Positions 36,805-45,861 of a stretch of 64,000 nt of DNA are shown here, in pieces. The stretch lies in the NCBI GenBank assembly GCA_963707835.1, contig CAVPRI010000002.1, forward strand, positions 124,001 through 188,000, written 5' to 3'. The position numbers were made by a program, and so were the translations under genes. Source of the DNA: Bog-473 sp963707835 (GTDB lineage: Bacteria > Actinomycetota > Acidimicrobiia > Acidimicrobiales > RAAP-2). The notes beneath the pieces are model-generated. The model searched no databases, was not told where the DNA came from, and saw nothing but the letters and a program-made list of their open reading frames with translations. The number at the start of each line of letters is the position of its first letter. Position 1 is the stretch's first letter.

Positions 36805-37272
36805 CGGGAATCTCCTTGTGGTCCTTGGGTCGGCGAGTACACCGGCCCCTGCAACTCCCTGTTTAGCCCGAATGGCCCCTGCGGGTGCCAAGAACCCCAT
36901 CCACGGCAATCCACTAGGTGATATTCATGGATTGGTCCGCTGGGCCGATCGAGTCGACGGAGTCTGAAACGGAAGCACATTCCGGCGTCCTGGGCGCGGG
37001 AGTCGTTGGCATCGGCGGTATCAAGCCGAGGATCGCGGCAGTGCAGCAGCGCATCGACCGCCACGACGTGACGCCGCGGTCCATGGGAGAGCCCAATTCG
37101 ATGCGCGGACAGTTCGACTTCAGCGGAAGCCCAGCAATCGCCGCCTTCTAAGCTTCTAGCCGACGGGAGTCGTGGCAAACGGCTCAACCGAGTAACCGGC
37201 CCACAGGGTCAAGCGCAGCGGGCACATGGAGATCGAGGTGGGTATCGACTCCACCGGTCACGGCCCGCGCCG
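36805..37272. other. 468-bp stretch without a supported gene
   Basis: Several short frames exist on both strands (for example a 77-codon one near 36918-37151) but none shows conserved protein character. It holds the promoter of the SHOCT gene. I see no repeat or RNA gene. Confidence 0.5.
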
Positions 37273-37575
37273 CTAGTTCCGCCGATGCTGCTCGGCCCTC
37301 CTGAGCTGACCCAATAGCTGGGTGACGGCACTCACGGCTCCTGAATAACCAAATGTGCCCTGGAGCCCTTCCGTGATCCGATCACTCAGGCCTGGTTCGC
37401 ACTCGTCCGCGATGGTCTTGACACGAGAGATGGACCCGTCGATCTCCCGCCTGAGCTCGGAGTATCTCGGGTCGTCCAAGTAGCTCGAGCCCGGGTCCCA
37501 AATGGCGTCAAGTGCGGTGACTAAGGCAAGGAACCGTTCGACGGTGGGGATGGCAAGCTCTTCGTTGATCGGCAT
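37273..37575 (-). CDS. Hypothetical protein of 100 residues
   Basis: ATG 37575 opens MPINEELAIPTVERFLALVT, followed by ALDAIWDPGSSYLDDPRYSE and SRVKTIADECEPGLSDRITE. The protein is acidic and helical, with no cysteine pairs, signal or membrane segment, and I do not recognise a family. The base composition and residue balance look protein-like, so I keep it, but it could be spurious. Confidence 0.45.
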   Translation of the reverse strand: MPINEELAIPTVERFLALVTALDAIWDPGSSYLDDPRYSELRREIDGSISRVKTIADECEPGLSDRITEGLQGTFGYSGAVSAVTQLLGQLRRAEQHRRN

Positions 37576-37682
37576 CGTCAGATATAGCGGTCGCAGTAGG
37601 AACACGGCTGGCGCTCCCGCCGGCGTCTCTTGGCTGTCTTTCGCGCCATGTTCAAGAGGCTACCCTTCGCACCTCCCGCCGG

Positions 37683-38403
37683 TCGCCGTCGTCCAGTCCG
37701 CTCAAAAGCCCGGTGATGGACTCGTCCGCCAGGGCGAACAGGCACTCCTGAACGTGCCGAGGTCATCGGCATGGCCGGCGGCGACGGTTCCCAAGCGATC
37801 GTGGCCGGCGTCGCCTCCAGGCACGACATCCCGTACGTCTGCATACCGGCCGGGACGCGCAACCACTTCGCACTCGACATCGGCGTCGACCGGGAAGACG
37901 TGATTGGTGCCCTCGACGCCTTCCACCACGGTTCTGATCGCCGCATCGACTTGGCCCAGGTCAACGGTCGGGTCTTCGTGAACAACGCGTCGATCGGCTT
38001 CTACGGCAAGGTTGTTCAGTCGCCCGAGTACCGAGATGCCAAGCTGCGCACCGTGATCGAGATGCTGCCCGACCTGCTCGGCCCCGACGCGGTGCCCTTC
38101 GACCTGCGCTTCAGCGACCCGGGGGGAGCGGAATACGAGAGGGCTCAGCTCGTCTTGGTGTCCAACAACCGCTACCAGCTCGACCCGCTCGCTGCTCAGG
38201 GCACCCGGGGGACGATGGACGGAGGGACGCTCGGCGTTGTGGTGGTGCCTGACGGACCGCCGTTGGCCCGCTTGCGGGAATGGACCGCGGGGTGTACTCA
38301 TGAAACAGGCCACCCAGCAGTGATCGTCAAAGTCCAGGTCAACCACCATGGATGGCGTTCTCGGCACCTACAGGTTCGCGGCGCCTACCATCCCCGGCGG
38401 TGA
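37683..38403 (+). pseudogene. Diacylglycerol-kinase-like protein, 5' part scrambled by indels
   Basis: From ATG 37771 the frame reads MAGGDGSQAIVAGVASRHDI with PYVCIPAGTRNHFALDIGVD, then DLAQVNGRVFVNNASIGFYG and GTMDGGTLGVVVV. This is the DAG-kinase catalytic domain (GGDGT motif, PxGTxNxFA, NNxSxG). Upstream, residues expected before it (DLVRQ, ANRHS, ERAEVIG) can be found only by changing frame three times between 37700 and 37770, and the first strand is not readable. The C-terminus loses similarity after LREWTA near 38285. It is either a pseudogene or a badly sequenced gene. Confidence 0.65.
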
Positions 38404-38724
38404 AGGAGTTCCCGGGACGCATTCGAGCGGTACCTGCCGTCGAAGACCGGGGACGGAGGCGCCGCTGGGCAGACGATCGGCTGGATCGCGGCCAAGGCGT
38501 TCGAGAAGGCGGCCGCCAAGGTCGGCGCCCCGCCGACGTCGCAAGACATCATCAACGGACTGAACTCGTTCCGAGGCGAGACGCTCGGCGGCCTCATGCC
38601 GGGCAAGGCCGCCCTCACCTTCATCGAGGGCCAGCCGTGCCCCCAGATCATGTGTGGATGGGGGATCCAGGTGCAGAACCACAAGTGGGTCGACACCAGC
38701 GGCTTCAACCCGGTTTGCCAGTAG
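38346..38724 (+). pseudogene. C-terminal remnant of a LivK-type (branched-chain amino acid/amide) substrate-binding protein
   Basis: Three adjoining frames read DGVLGTYRFAAPTIP, then AVKEF, then RDAFERYLPSKTGDGGAAGQ with TIGWIAAKAFEKAAAKVG and GLNSFRGETLGGLMPGKAAL, ending VDTSGFNPVCQ with TAG at 38722. This matches the last third of periplasmic binding proteins of the HAAT transporter family. The N-terminal two-thirds, signal peptide and transporter genes are absent. Two extra bases near 38395 and 38412 are needed to explain the frames. Confidence 0.6.
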
Positions 38725-38743
38725 GCGGCCAGCGGCAGCGGTG

Positions 38744-39735
38744 ATGCGCGCGCCCATCGAATTCCGCGTCGACGTGACCGAGGCGACTGGCCTCGGGCAG
38801 CCTGCGCATTGCGCGGTCACCGTGTTCGTCCCCGACTCGGTTCCCAAGCGCTCGGACGACGGCTCGGGACCCGTCGTCGCGTTCGCCTGGCCCGGGGCTG
38901 GCTACGGCCGCGGCTACTACGTGTTCGACATGCCTGAGTCGTCGTATGGCGGGCAGGCGGGATACCACGCCGACCGCGACGGGTGGATCTTCGTCGCGTG
39001 CGACCACCTCGGTGCCGGCGACAGCAGCATCCCTGACCCCGAGCGGGTGACGTTCGACGTGGTCACGGCGGCGAACGGCGCGGTCGTCGACCAGGTGTTG
39101 GAACTGCTGCGGTGCGGCTCCCTGGCGCCCGACGTGCCGCCGATGGTCGATCCGGTGCGCGTGGGCATGGGGCAGTCGATGGGCGGCTGCTTCACGATCG
39201 CGCTCCAGGGCACGGTGCCGCGCTTCGACGCGATCGCCGTCCTCGGCTTCAGCGCGATCCGCACCGTGATGCCCAAGCCGAACGCGACGTCGTCGAGTTC
39301 CGATGCCGAGACCGATGACGCCCTCGACTCGCAGATCATGACCGATGCGCTGCGCTGGGCGTTCTACTACGCCGACGTTCCCGACGACATCGTGGCTGCC
39401 GACCTCACCGACTTCCCGACGCGGGGCGGCAACATGCCGCCCTGGGGCAGCGCGACGACTCCGCCAGCCGCTGTCCGCATGCGCGAGCCTGGCCTCGTCA
39501 CCAAGGAGGCAGCCACGATCGAGGTTCCGGTGTTCCTCGCCACGGGCGAGATCGACGGCGTTCCCGATCCCCGCGCGGAGCCGAGCGCCTACACGCGGTC
39601 GCGTGCGACATCACGGTCTACGTGCAGCCACGGATGGCGCACATGCACAACTTCGCCGGCAGCCGAACCGTCTTGTGGGATCGGCTCGCGGCGTGGGTGG
39701 CGGGGGTCCGTCGCTCGTCGGCCGCCGCCGACTGA
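38744..39735 (+). CDS. Alpha/beta hydrolase-like protein (frameshifted near the C-terminus)
   Basis: About 330 residues from ATG 38744. FAWPGAGYGRGYYVFDMPES resembles an oxyanion-side strand, and VGMGQSMGGCFTIALQG carries the nucleophile Ser in GQSMGG. The acid region VFLATGEIDGVPDPR follows. After a missing base near 39600 the next frame supplies DITVYVQPRMAHMHNFAGSR with the likely catalytic His, ending VRRSSAAAD at TGA 39733. Substrate unknown. It sits in the patch of damaged genes. Confidence 0.7.
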
Positions 39736-39737
39736 CC

Positions 39738-39955
39738 CTGAGCCGCGAGACGCCGCTACGTCCGGCCAGGCGACGCCCGCCCCGCCGACGCCGTGGGCGC
39801 GAACCTCGGTGGCGACGGACTCGGCTCGGTCGCCGTCGTCCCGGGAGTGGATCGCGAACGTTGGCGCCCTCAGCGGCGAACGCGAGAGCGATGGCGCGAC
39901 CAACGTCGTCGTCGCCGTCTGTCACCAGGACGGTGCGACCGTGCACATCGCTCAA
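39738..39955 (-). pseudogene. N-terminal fragment of a short-chain dehydrogenase
   Basis: From 39955 the frame reads MSDVHGRTVLVTDGDDDVGR followed by AIALAFAAEGANV, an SDR Rossmann start. After one extra base near 39860 the sequence goes on AIHSRDDGDRAESVATEVRA and GGAGVAWPDVA, equivalent to the second and third strands. It then ends at the converging hydrolase stop with no NNAG or YxxxK segments. It is therefore only the first 70 or so residues. Confidence 0.6.
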
Positions 39956-39989
39956 TGAAGCGACCTGAGTCCCGGAAGTGGCACGCTGG

Positions 39990-41669
39990 TCATCGCCGGG
40001 CGCCGCCGGCCCGCAGGAGGCGGCCAGCTCGGGCGACCTCGGACTCCCCGTGCGCGGTGAACAGCTCGCCGTTCACGATCGTGGCGAGGAAGCCGTTCGC
40101 CCGCTGGACCAACCGGGGGGCGCCGGCCGGGAGGTCGTGCACGAGCTCCGGCATCTGGGGCGCCACGGTCTCGGGGTCGAAGATCGTGATGTCGGCAGCA
40201 AAGCCTTCTTGCAGCACGCCGCGGTCCGCCAGCTTGAAGATGGAGGCGGGTCGGCTCGTGATCATCGCCACCGCCTCCTCGAGGGTGATGGCCTGACGTT
40301 CCCGGACCCAGTAGGCGAGGAGATGGGACTGGATCGAGAAGTCGATGATCTCGGTGACGTGGGCACCCGAATCCGAGAAGGTCATCGCCGTGTTCGGGTT
40401 CTTCAACAGCTCGACTACCTGGTCCTCGGGCGGATCGCTGAAGTACTGGAGGAAGTAGAGGTCGAGGTCGTGGTCGAGCGCTAGCTCGATCATGAGCTCG
40501 GCGGGTTCGACCCCTCGCTCGCCTGCCATTTCTCCGACGGTCCGGTTCGGCAGATAGGGGGAGGTCATGACCTCGAGCCACTGGTAGTTCGGCCGAGACT
40601 GCTGCGCGCCGTACCGGGCGCCGTAGTCGCCGTGGGTGGCAGCGTGCACGAGGCGGGCCCGGACGACGGGGTCCTCGAGGAGTCGCTTCTGTTCCTCGAG
40701 CGGTCGACCGCGTACCTCCTGCCACTCGGGAAGGATGTCGAACACCAGCTTGGTCTTGAACGACTGGACCTGGCACAGGCCGCGGCAGTGGGTGAGCCCG
40801 TGCATGCGTCCACCGCGAGCGACGGTCTGGTCGATGAGTCGAGTGTCGGGGTTGTTGCCCACACCGAAGGCGATCGGCACGCCCGTCGACAACGCAAGCC
40901 GTTGGATGCGACGTTCGTAGTCGTCGCGCTCCTCGGGCGTCGCGAAGGGCGCCTCCCCCGCGAGCTGGAACGCCGCGGTGCTCTCCCGACCGACGAGCTC
41001 CACCAGCGAGACCACCTCGTCCCAGGTCGCTTGGCGGGATGCGACCGGGCGGTCGTCAGAGGTCGTGTGCGACCGGCTGCGTGACGTGGTGAAGCCGACC
41101 GCACCTGCTCGCAACGCGCTGCGCAGTTCGGCCGCCATCGCGTCGAGGTCGTCGTGAGTGGCGGGACTGGTGAACGCCCGTTCACCCATCGCCCACGTCC
41201 GCAGGGCGGAGTGACCGATCGAGGCGGCGTAGTTGATGCCCTTCGGCTGGGCGTTGACCGCATCGAGGAACTCGGCGAAGTCGGACCACGTCCAGTCGAT
41301 GCCGGCTTCCATCGCCGCGGCCGCGATGTCTTCGGCTCGCTCGAGGTTGCGAACGACGAGAGCCTTCTCGCCCGGGCGCGCCGGCGCGAGCGTGAACCCG
41401 CAGTTTCCCATGACCGCGGTGGTGACGCCGTGCCAGCACGAAGGGCTGCCGAGCTCGTCCCAGAAGACCTGGGCGTCCATGTGGGTGTGAGCGTCGACGA
41501 AACCCGGCGCCACGATGTGGCCCTCGGCATCGAGCTCCTTGCGGCCCGCGTCGTCGATCGTGCCGACGGCGGCGATGACGCCACCGGCGACGGCGACATC
41601 GGCTCGACGGCGGGGTGCGCCCGTCCCGTCGATCATCGTCCCATTGCGTATGACGAGGTCGTAGGTCAT
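39990..41669 (-). CDS. N-acyl-D-amino-acid deacylase-type amidohydrolase (D-aminoacylase family)
   Basis: 559 residues. I start at ATG 41669 (MTYDLVIRNGTMIDGTGAPR) because the longer frame overlaps the upstream gene. The metal motif is FVDAHTHMDAQVFW, then VMGNCGFTLAPARPG with a Cys ligand typical of D-aminoacylases, and the C-terminal Asp in MTFSDSGAHVTEI. The family hydrolyses N-acyl-D-amino acids, and related members open dihydropyrimidine-like amides. It follows the amidohydrolase-2 gene with a 7-bp gap, so the two are one operon, transcribed away from the tandem-TetR gene. Confidence 0.92.
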   Translation of the reverse strand: MTYDLVIRNGTMIDGTGAPRRRADVAVAGGVIAAVGTIDDAGRKELDAEGHIVAPGFVDAHTHMDAQVFWDELGSPSCWHGVTTAVMGNCGFTLAPARPGEKALVVRNLERAEDIAAAAMEAGIDWTWSDFAEFLDAVNAQPKGINYAASIGHSALRTWAMGERAFTSPATHDDLDAMAAELRSALRAGAVGFTTSRSRSHTTSDDRPVASRQATWDEVVSLVELVGRESTAAFQLAGEAPFATPEERDDYERRIQRLALSTGVPIAFGVGNNPDTRLIDQTVARGGRMHGLTHCRGLCQVQSFKTKLVFDILPEWQEVRGRPLEEQKRLLEDPVVRARLVHAATHGDYGARYGAQQSRPNYQWLEVMTSPYLPNRTVGEMAGERGVEPAELMIELALDHDLDLYFLQYFSDPPEDQVVELLKNPNTAMTFSDSGAHVTEIIDFSIQSHLLAYWVRERQAITLEEAVAMITSRPASIFKLADRGVLQEGFAADITIFDPETVAPQMPELVHDLPAGAPRLVQRANGFLATIVNGELFTAHGESEVARAGRLLRAGGARR

Positions 41670-41676
41670 CGGAGGC

Positions 41677-43065
41677 CTAAACCGCGAACCGGCTGAGCTC
41701 GCGCTCGACGAGCGGCACGACCTCCGCGATCTTCTCGTCACCCTCCCATGGCTTCAGGTAGCCGCCGCGCGCGTCGAAGTTGTCGATGAGCGCTTGGGGG
41801 ACCTGCGGGTCTTGCGGTGTGAGCTCCTCGATGGTGGGTCCGATGCGTGCGGCGATCGCGGCCAAACGGTCTCGATCGAGCCCAGAGAAGCGGATCGCGT
41901 TCTCACCGAGCATGGCGCGGACCTCGTGCTCCGGGACGCCTTGGAACGCATCCTGGATCCATTCCTTCGTGTGGGGCCAGGTGCTCTCGAAGTGCGGGTA
42001 GTCGCGGCCGAACAAGATGGTGTCGACGCCGATCTCGTGCCGTCGCTCCATCTCGACCTTGTGCACGAACGACGCGCCGGCAAGGCAGTTCTCGTGCCAG
42101 TACTCGCTCGGGCGGCGGTGTGCTGGGACCTCGTCGCGTCGCTCGTCGAAGATCCGATCGAGAGCATCGAGGGTGGCAGGGATCCAGTCCAGCCTGATCT
42201 CGGTCAGCATCAACCGGAGTCCGGGATGTCGATCGAAGACCCCGCCGAGCGCGAGCTGCCACAGCGGCCGGCGCGAGTCGAGGTTGCGATTCGTGAACCA
42301 GGTGAAGAAGTCGGCCGCTTCCTGCGGCACCGCGCTGGCGTGGCGCTGCATCGCCTCGACTTCGGTGGAGCCGGCCGCGTCGGCCGCGGCGGCGTAGATC
42401 TCCTCGAGCTTGGCGAACACGATGCCTTGCTGAACCCCGAAGCCAGCATGCACGACGATCGCGATGCCGCGTTCGGCGCACGCGGCCCAGTAGGGCTCCC
42501 ACGATGCGTCGGACAGCGGGGCGAGCGCGGGATGGGTCATGTAGTGGGGTCCGTAGGTCGCGGCGAAGCCGTGGTCCGCGACCCAATGGATCTCGGCCAC
42601 GGCCGCTTCGATGTCGACGCACGGCCCCACCGCGGCGGTCAGCAGGAATCGATCGGTGGCGAACCCGAACGTGTCGGCAGCCCAGCGGTTCCACGCCTTG
42701 GCCCCGGCGTCCCAGGCGTCGAAGGTGTATTGGCGGTTCGTCCCGTTGTGGAAGAGGTCGCCGAGGCGTCCGTCGCCGTGGAAGACGTATTCCGCTGCGA
42801 CCCCCTCACGGTCCATGTCAGCCATGCGGAGGACGGGATCGTGCAGGCCGTGCCAACCGTCGCGGTGGATGGCGGAGTGCTCTTCGAACGGTGCAAGCTG
42901 CTCCTTGCGCGCCCCGAGCACCGACGTGGCGACCGGGTAGATCTCGTTGTCCCGGCGGAGATCGGGCAGGAGGTCCTGGAACTTCGCCGGGAGGTACTCA
43001 GGCCACAGCTCCTTCGGCATGCCCGCGTGACTGTCCGACGACACAACGACGAGTCGATTTCCCAT
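41677..43065 (-). CDS. Amidohydrolase family 2 protein
   Basis: 462 residues from ATG 43065 with GGAGATGTC upstream. It opens RLVVVSSDSHAGMPKELWPE and keeps the signature LFGRDYPHFESTWPHTKEW. The segments FLLTAAVGPCVDIEAAVAEI, YGPHYMTHPALAPLSDASWE and LMLTEIRLDWIPATLDALD show that it is a close paralogue of the enzyme at 20593-21963. It begins a two-gene operon with the D-aminoacylase. An 18-bp motif at 43128-43145 lies 63 bp upstream of the ATG and recurs before the amidohydrolase at 44585. Confidence 0.93.
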   Translation of the reverse strand: MGNRLVVVSSDSHAGMPKELWPEYLPAKFQDLLPDLRRDNEIYPVATSVLGARKEQLAPFEEHSAIHRDGWHGLHDPVLRMADMDREGVAAEYVFHGDGRLGDLFHNGTNRQYTFDAWDAGAKAWNRWAADTFGFATDRFLLTAAVGPCVDIEAAVAEIHWVADHGFAATYGPHYMTHPALAPLSDASWEPYWAACAERGIAIVVHAGFGVQQGIVFAKLEEIYAAAADAAGSTEVEAMQRHASAVPQEAADFFTWFTNRNLDSRRPLWQLALGGVFDRHPGLRLMLTEIRLDWIPATLDALDRIFDERRDEVPAHRRPSEYWHENCLAGASFVHKVEMERRHEIGVDTILFGRDYPHFESTWPHTKEWIQDAFQGVPEHEVRAMLGENAIRFSGLDRDRLAAIAARIGPTIEELTPQDPQVPQALIDNFDARGGYLKPWEGDEKIAEVVPLVERELSRFAV

Positions 43066-43127
43066 GACATCTCCTCGGCTGGCGTGAGTGGCTCGTGCCC
43101 GCCGACCTTATACGGCCGTCCGCGGCA

Positions 43128-43145
43128 AGTCGAATGTTTGGCTCA
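43128..43145 (-). promoter_or_regulatory. 18-bp motif, copy 1: TGAGCCAAACATTCGACT (minus strand)
   Basis: It lies between the divergent amidohydrolase and tandem-TetR genes and is oriented toward the amidohydrolase. The copy at 44517 differs at one base. Downstream on the same strand, TATAAG and then GGTCGGCGGG occur, the latter shared with copy 2. Operator or activator site of the local TetR-type protein is the simplest reading. Confidence 0.65.
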
Positions 43146-43234
43146 TGTGCGTACGGTGCGGAATGGTCAGTGCCGAGCGATCCGAGCACCGGGGTCGTCG
43201 CCGGCACGACACCGGCCGCAGTAGCGTCGCACGG

Positions 43235-44483
43235 ATGGCATCCGGATCCCGTCGAGAGGAGATCCTGCAGGCGGCAGCCAAGATGTTCGCAACGTCAGGC
43301 GTGCGTACGTCCCTCAAGGACGTGGCGGCGGAGTGCGGCATGCTCCCCGGGAGCTTGTACTTCCACTTCGAGTCGAAGGAGGCGCTGATCATCGAGTTGA
43401 TCGGGCGCTATCAAGCCGATCTCGACCAGGTCGCGAAGGAGGCGCTGCAGGCGCCGCAACGCGCCGACCCGAGCCAGGTGCTCGAGCAGGTGGTCGGTCT
43501 GGGCGAGGCCATTGCAGCGTGCGCGGCGCACCACTTCGCCGCCCTTCTCCTGACCCTCTACGACCCTCCAGCCGGAGCGAGCGACGAGCTCCGGCGAGTC
43601 GTGCGGTCGACTCCCACGGCGATCAACACGGCGATGCTCCACGTGCTCCGTTCTGGTGGTGACCATGGTGCATTCCGGGCAGGCGTCGACCTGCGCCTGC
43701 TTGCCGACCGACTGTGTGAGAGCATGCTCCGCCACGGCCTCACCAGCCCGTACCTCGGGAGCGATGCCGAGCACTTGGTCGAGCTCCGCTGCCAGATCCT
43801 CCTACGGGGCGTGGCCCCGCAGCCCGTCTCGACTCGGTCACTCGACCGGTCGGATGCCCTTCGGGCGGTGAAGGCAGTCGTCGCGTCCTGGTCTCGCGAC
43901 GTCGACGTCGACGTCGACGAGCGCATGACCCATCTCCGTGAGGTGGCGCGCGACGGAGTTCGGTCGGCATGGCTACGAAGCGACGACCCTGCGTTCGATC
44001 GCGATGACTGCAGGACTCAGCACCGCCACCGTCTACCGGTTCTTCCCGGCGAAGGAGCAGCTACTCGCGTCGATCATGGACTCCTACGCGCAGAAGCGGC
44101 AGTCCGCCTGGAACGCGGTGCTCGCGTCGAGGTCGACGGCGGTCGAGAAGCTCGACGCCCTGGCTTGGCTCTACATCGTGCTGCTGGAGCGGTTCGGGAG
44201 CGAGTTCCGGATCCAACTCGGCACAGTCCGCCACGCGCCCCGGAGCATTCTGGGCGCGGTGCCGACGTCCAACTACGCGGACGTCGAGGCGCTTCTTCAG
44301 TCGGGCCTCGAAGCCGGCGAGATCAGGGTCCGAGGAGCCGACGCCCGTGCGTACGCCCGATGCGTGCACGAAGCGCTGTGGACGCCGGAGGACATCGTCC
44401 GCATCGAAGGATCGAGGACCGCGCACACGCTGGCCCGGGCGACGCTGCTCTCGGGAGCGCTCGTCCGACGTGACGAACCGTGA
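43235..44483 (+). CDS. Tandem TetR-family regulator with two HTH domains (frameshifted between them)
   Basis: From ATG 43235 the first TetR unit reads SRREEILQAAAKMFATSGVR, then TSLKDVAAECGMLPGSLYFHF. A ligand-domain-like part of about 160 residues follows. A second complete TetR unit follows in the next frame: TEFGRHGYEATTLRSIAMTA, GLSTATVYRFFPAKEQLLAS, then its own C-terminal domain ending ALVRRDEP. One extra base near 43948 divides the units; without it the product is a single 415-residue double-TetR protein, an arrangement known in actinobacteria. It lies between two amidohydrolase operons and probably controls both through the shared 18-bp motif. Confidence 0.82.
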
Positions 44484-44516
44484 CCGCCGCCTCTGTCGAG
44501 ACATCGAGACCGGTCT

Positions 44517-44534
44517 TGAGCCAAATATTCGACT
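44517..44534 (+). promoter_or_regulatory. 18-bp motif, copy 2: TGAGCCAAATATTCGACT
   Basis: Found 50 bp upstream of the amidohydrolase start at 44585 and oriented toward it, 33 bp after the tandem-TetR stop. It has 17 of 18 bases in common with copy 1 at 43128. GGTCGGCGGG follows at 44542, as in copy 1. Confidence 0.65.
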
Positions 44535-44584
44535 CAGCTAGGGTCGGCGGGATCAAGGGGGAGCCGTATGGAGGAGCAGATCCG

Positions 44585-45628
44585 ATGACCTTGCACGCCG
44601 AGAGCCCGGTCGCCGACGTGACCGCACACCGCTTCATCTCCGCCGATTCCCACGTCGTGGAGGATCCTGCGATCTGGGCTGACGTCATCTCGCCCGACCG
44701 CTTCGGTCAGCTCGGTAGTGCGTTCGCGGGCAAGTCCGGTGGCAACGACCCGGAGGCCCGAGTACCCGACATGCAGCGCGACGGGGTCGTGGCCGAGGTG
44801 CTGTACCCGTCGTTGGCGATGAAGCTCTTCACCCTGGAACCCGAGCCCCAGGCGGCGTGCTTCCGCCGGTACAACGAATGGTTGGCTGAGTTCTGTGCCT
44901 ACGAGCCCGACCGGCTCATCGGCGTTGGCCTCGTCCCGGCGTACGACATGGACCGCGCCCTCGAGGAGGTGCGGTGGTGCGACGAGCACGGTCTCCGTGG
45001 GGTGCAGATCTGGCAGAGCCCACACCCCGATCTTCCCTTCACCAGCGATCACTACGAGCCCTTCTGGGCCGAGGCATCGGCCCGGGGCCTGCCCGTGAGC
45101 CTGCACGCGATCACCGGCTTCGATCACAGCCGTCAGCTCTTCGAGTCGATGGGGTCCGGGGAGGTGGGAGGCGGCGTGTCGTTCTTCCGCATCACCAACC
45201 ACTGCCTGTTCTCGGTGATGGACGCGCTGCTCGATCTGATCTTTTCGGGCGCGCTCGATCGGCATCCGGACCTGAAGGTCGTGCTGGTCGAGAACGAGGT
45301 GGCCTGGCTCCCGTTCGCCCTCGACCAGTGGGACTTCTTCTTCGGCGAGTTCGACCGCGGGGTGGCATTGCAGCGGCCGCCGTCGGAGTGCTTCCGTGAT
45401 CATGTCCTGGCGACCTTCCTCACCGATCGCGGCGTGGTGCCGGTCGTCCAGCAGCTCGGCGCAGCCAACGTCATGTGGTCGAACGACTACCCGCACAACA
45501 TGTCGACCTGGCCACGATCGAGGGAGCTGGCGAGCGAGCGACTCGCGGGGCTCGACGAGGCCGCGCTCGACGCCGTGCTCTCGGACAACGTGGCCGACCT
45601 CTACCGCATCGTCACCGACGCGCCGTGA
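44585..45628 (+). CDS. Amidohydrolase family 2 protein
   Basis: 347 residues from ATG 44585, with GGAGGAG at good spacing. The N-terminus HRFISADSHVVEDPAIWADV and the signature MWSNDYPHNMSTWPRSRELA are present, and VSLHAITGFDHS is in the middle. It is shorter than the 450-residue paralogues and belongs to a different subgroup. Its stop overlaps the zinc-ribbon gene start (GTGA), which overlaps hyuA in turn, so amidohydrolase, small protein, HyuA and HyuB are translationally coupled and probably act on one pathway. Confidence 0.92.
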   Translation: MTLHAESPVADVTAHRFISADSHVVEDPAIWADVISPDRFGQLGSAFAGKSGGNDPEARVPDMQRDGVVAEVLYPSLAMKLFTLEPEPQAACFRRYNEWLAEFCAYEPDRLIGVGLVPAYDMDRALEEVRWCDEHGLRGVQIWQSPHPDLPFTSDHYEPFWAEASARGLPVSLHAITGFDHSRQLFESMGSGEVGGGVSFFRITNHCLFSVMDALLDLIFSGALDRHPDLKVVLVENEVAWLPFALDQWDFFFGEFDRGVALQRPPSECFRDHVLATFLTDRGVVPVVQQLGAANVMWSNDYPHNMSTWPRSRELASERLAGLDEAALDAVLSDNVADLYRIVTDAP

Positions 45629-45861
45629 CCAGCCCCGGAGCGAGCACGCCAGATCCACCGCCCGACACCGAGCTGGAGCCGGTCAAGGTGCGCGTCGATG
45701 GCAGCTGTCCGGAGTGCGAGGGGACCGACCTGCGCACCTACCCGGTGCTCGCCGCCGACGGTTGGTTCGAGGTCGTGAAGTGCCAACAGTGTCTGGCGTC
45801 GGTCTCGCGCGAGCGCTGGCACCGGCTCGGATGGATCCGTCTTCCCGAGGACGCGCTGTGA
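45625..45861 (+). CDS. Small zinc-ribbon protein, possible carboxylase/hydantoinase small subunit
   Basis: 78 residues from GTG 45625. Core: VRVDGSCPECEGTDLRTYPV with a first Cys pair (CPEC), then EVVKCQQCLASVSRERWHRL with a second (CQQC), a four-Cys zinc ribbon. Both ends overlap neighbouring genes by four bases. Small zinc-binding subunits accompany HyuA/HyuB-like proteins in acetone and acetophenone carboxylases, so it may be the equivalent here; that is inference from position and size, not from sequence identity. Confidence 0.75.
   Translation: MTSPGASTPDPPPDTELEPVKVRVDGSCPECEGTDLRTYPVLAADGWFEVVKCQQCLASVSRERWHRLGWIRLPEDAL

Noticed and set aside
36918..37151. 77-codon plus-strand frame as a gene
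   Set aside because: No ribosome-binding site of note, no recognisable domain and competing frames of equal length on the other strand.
38348..38744. Separate small proteins in the LivK remnant
   Set aside because: The residues only make sense when the three frames are joined as one binding-protein tail.
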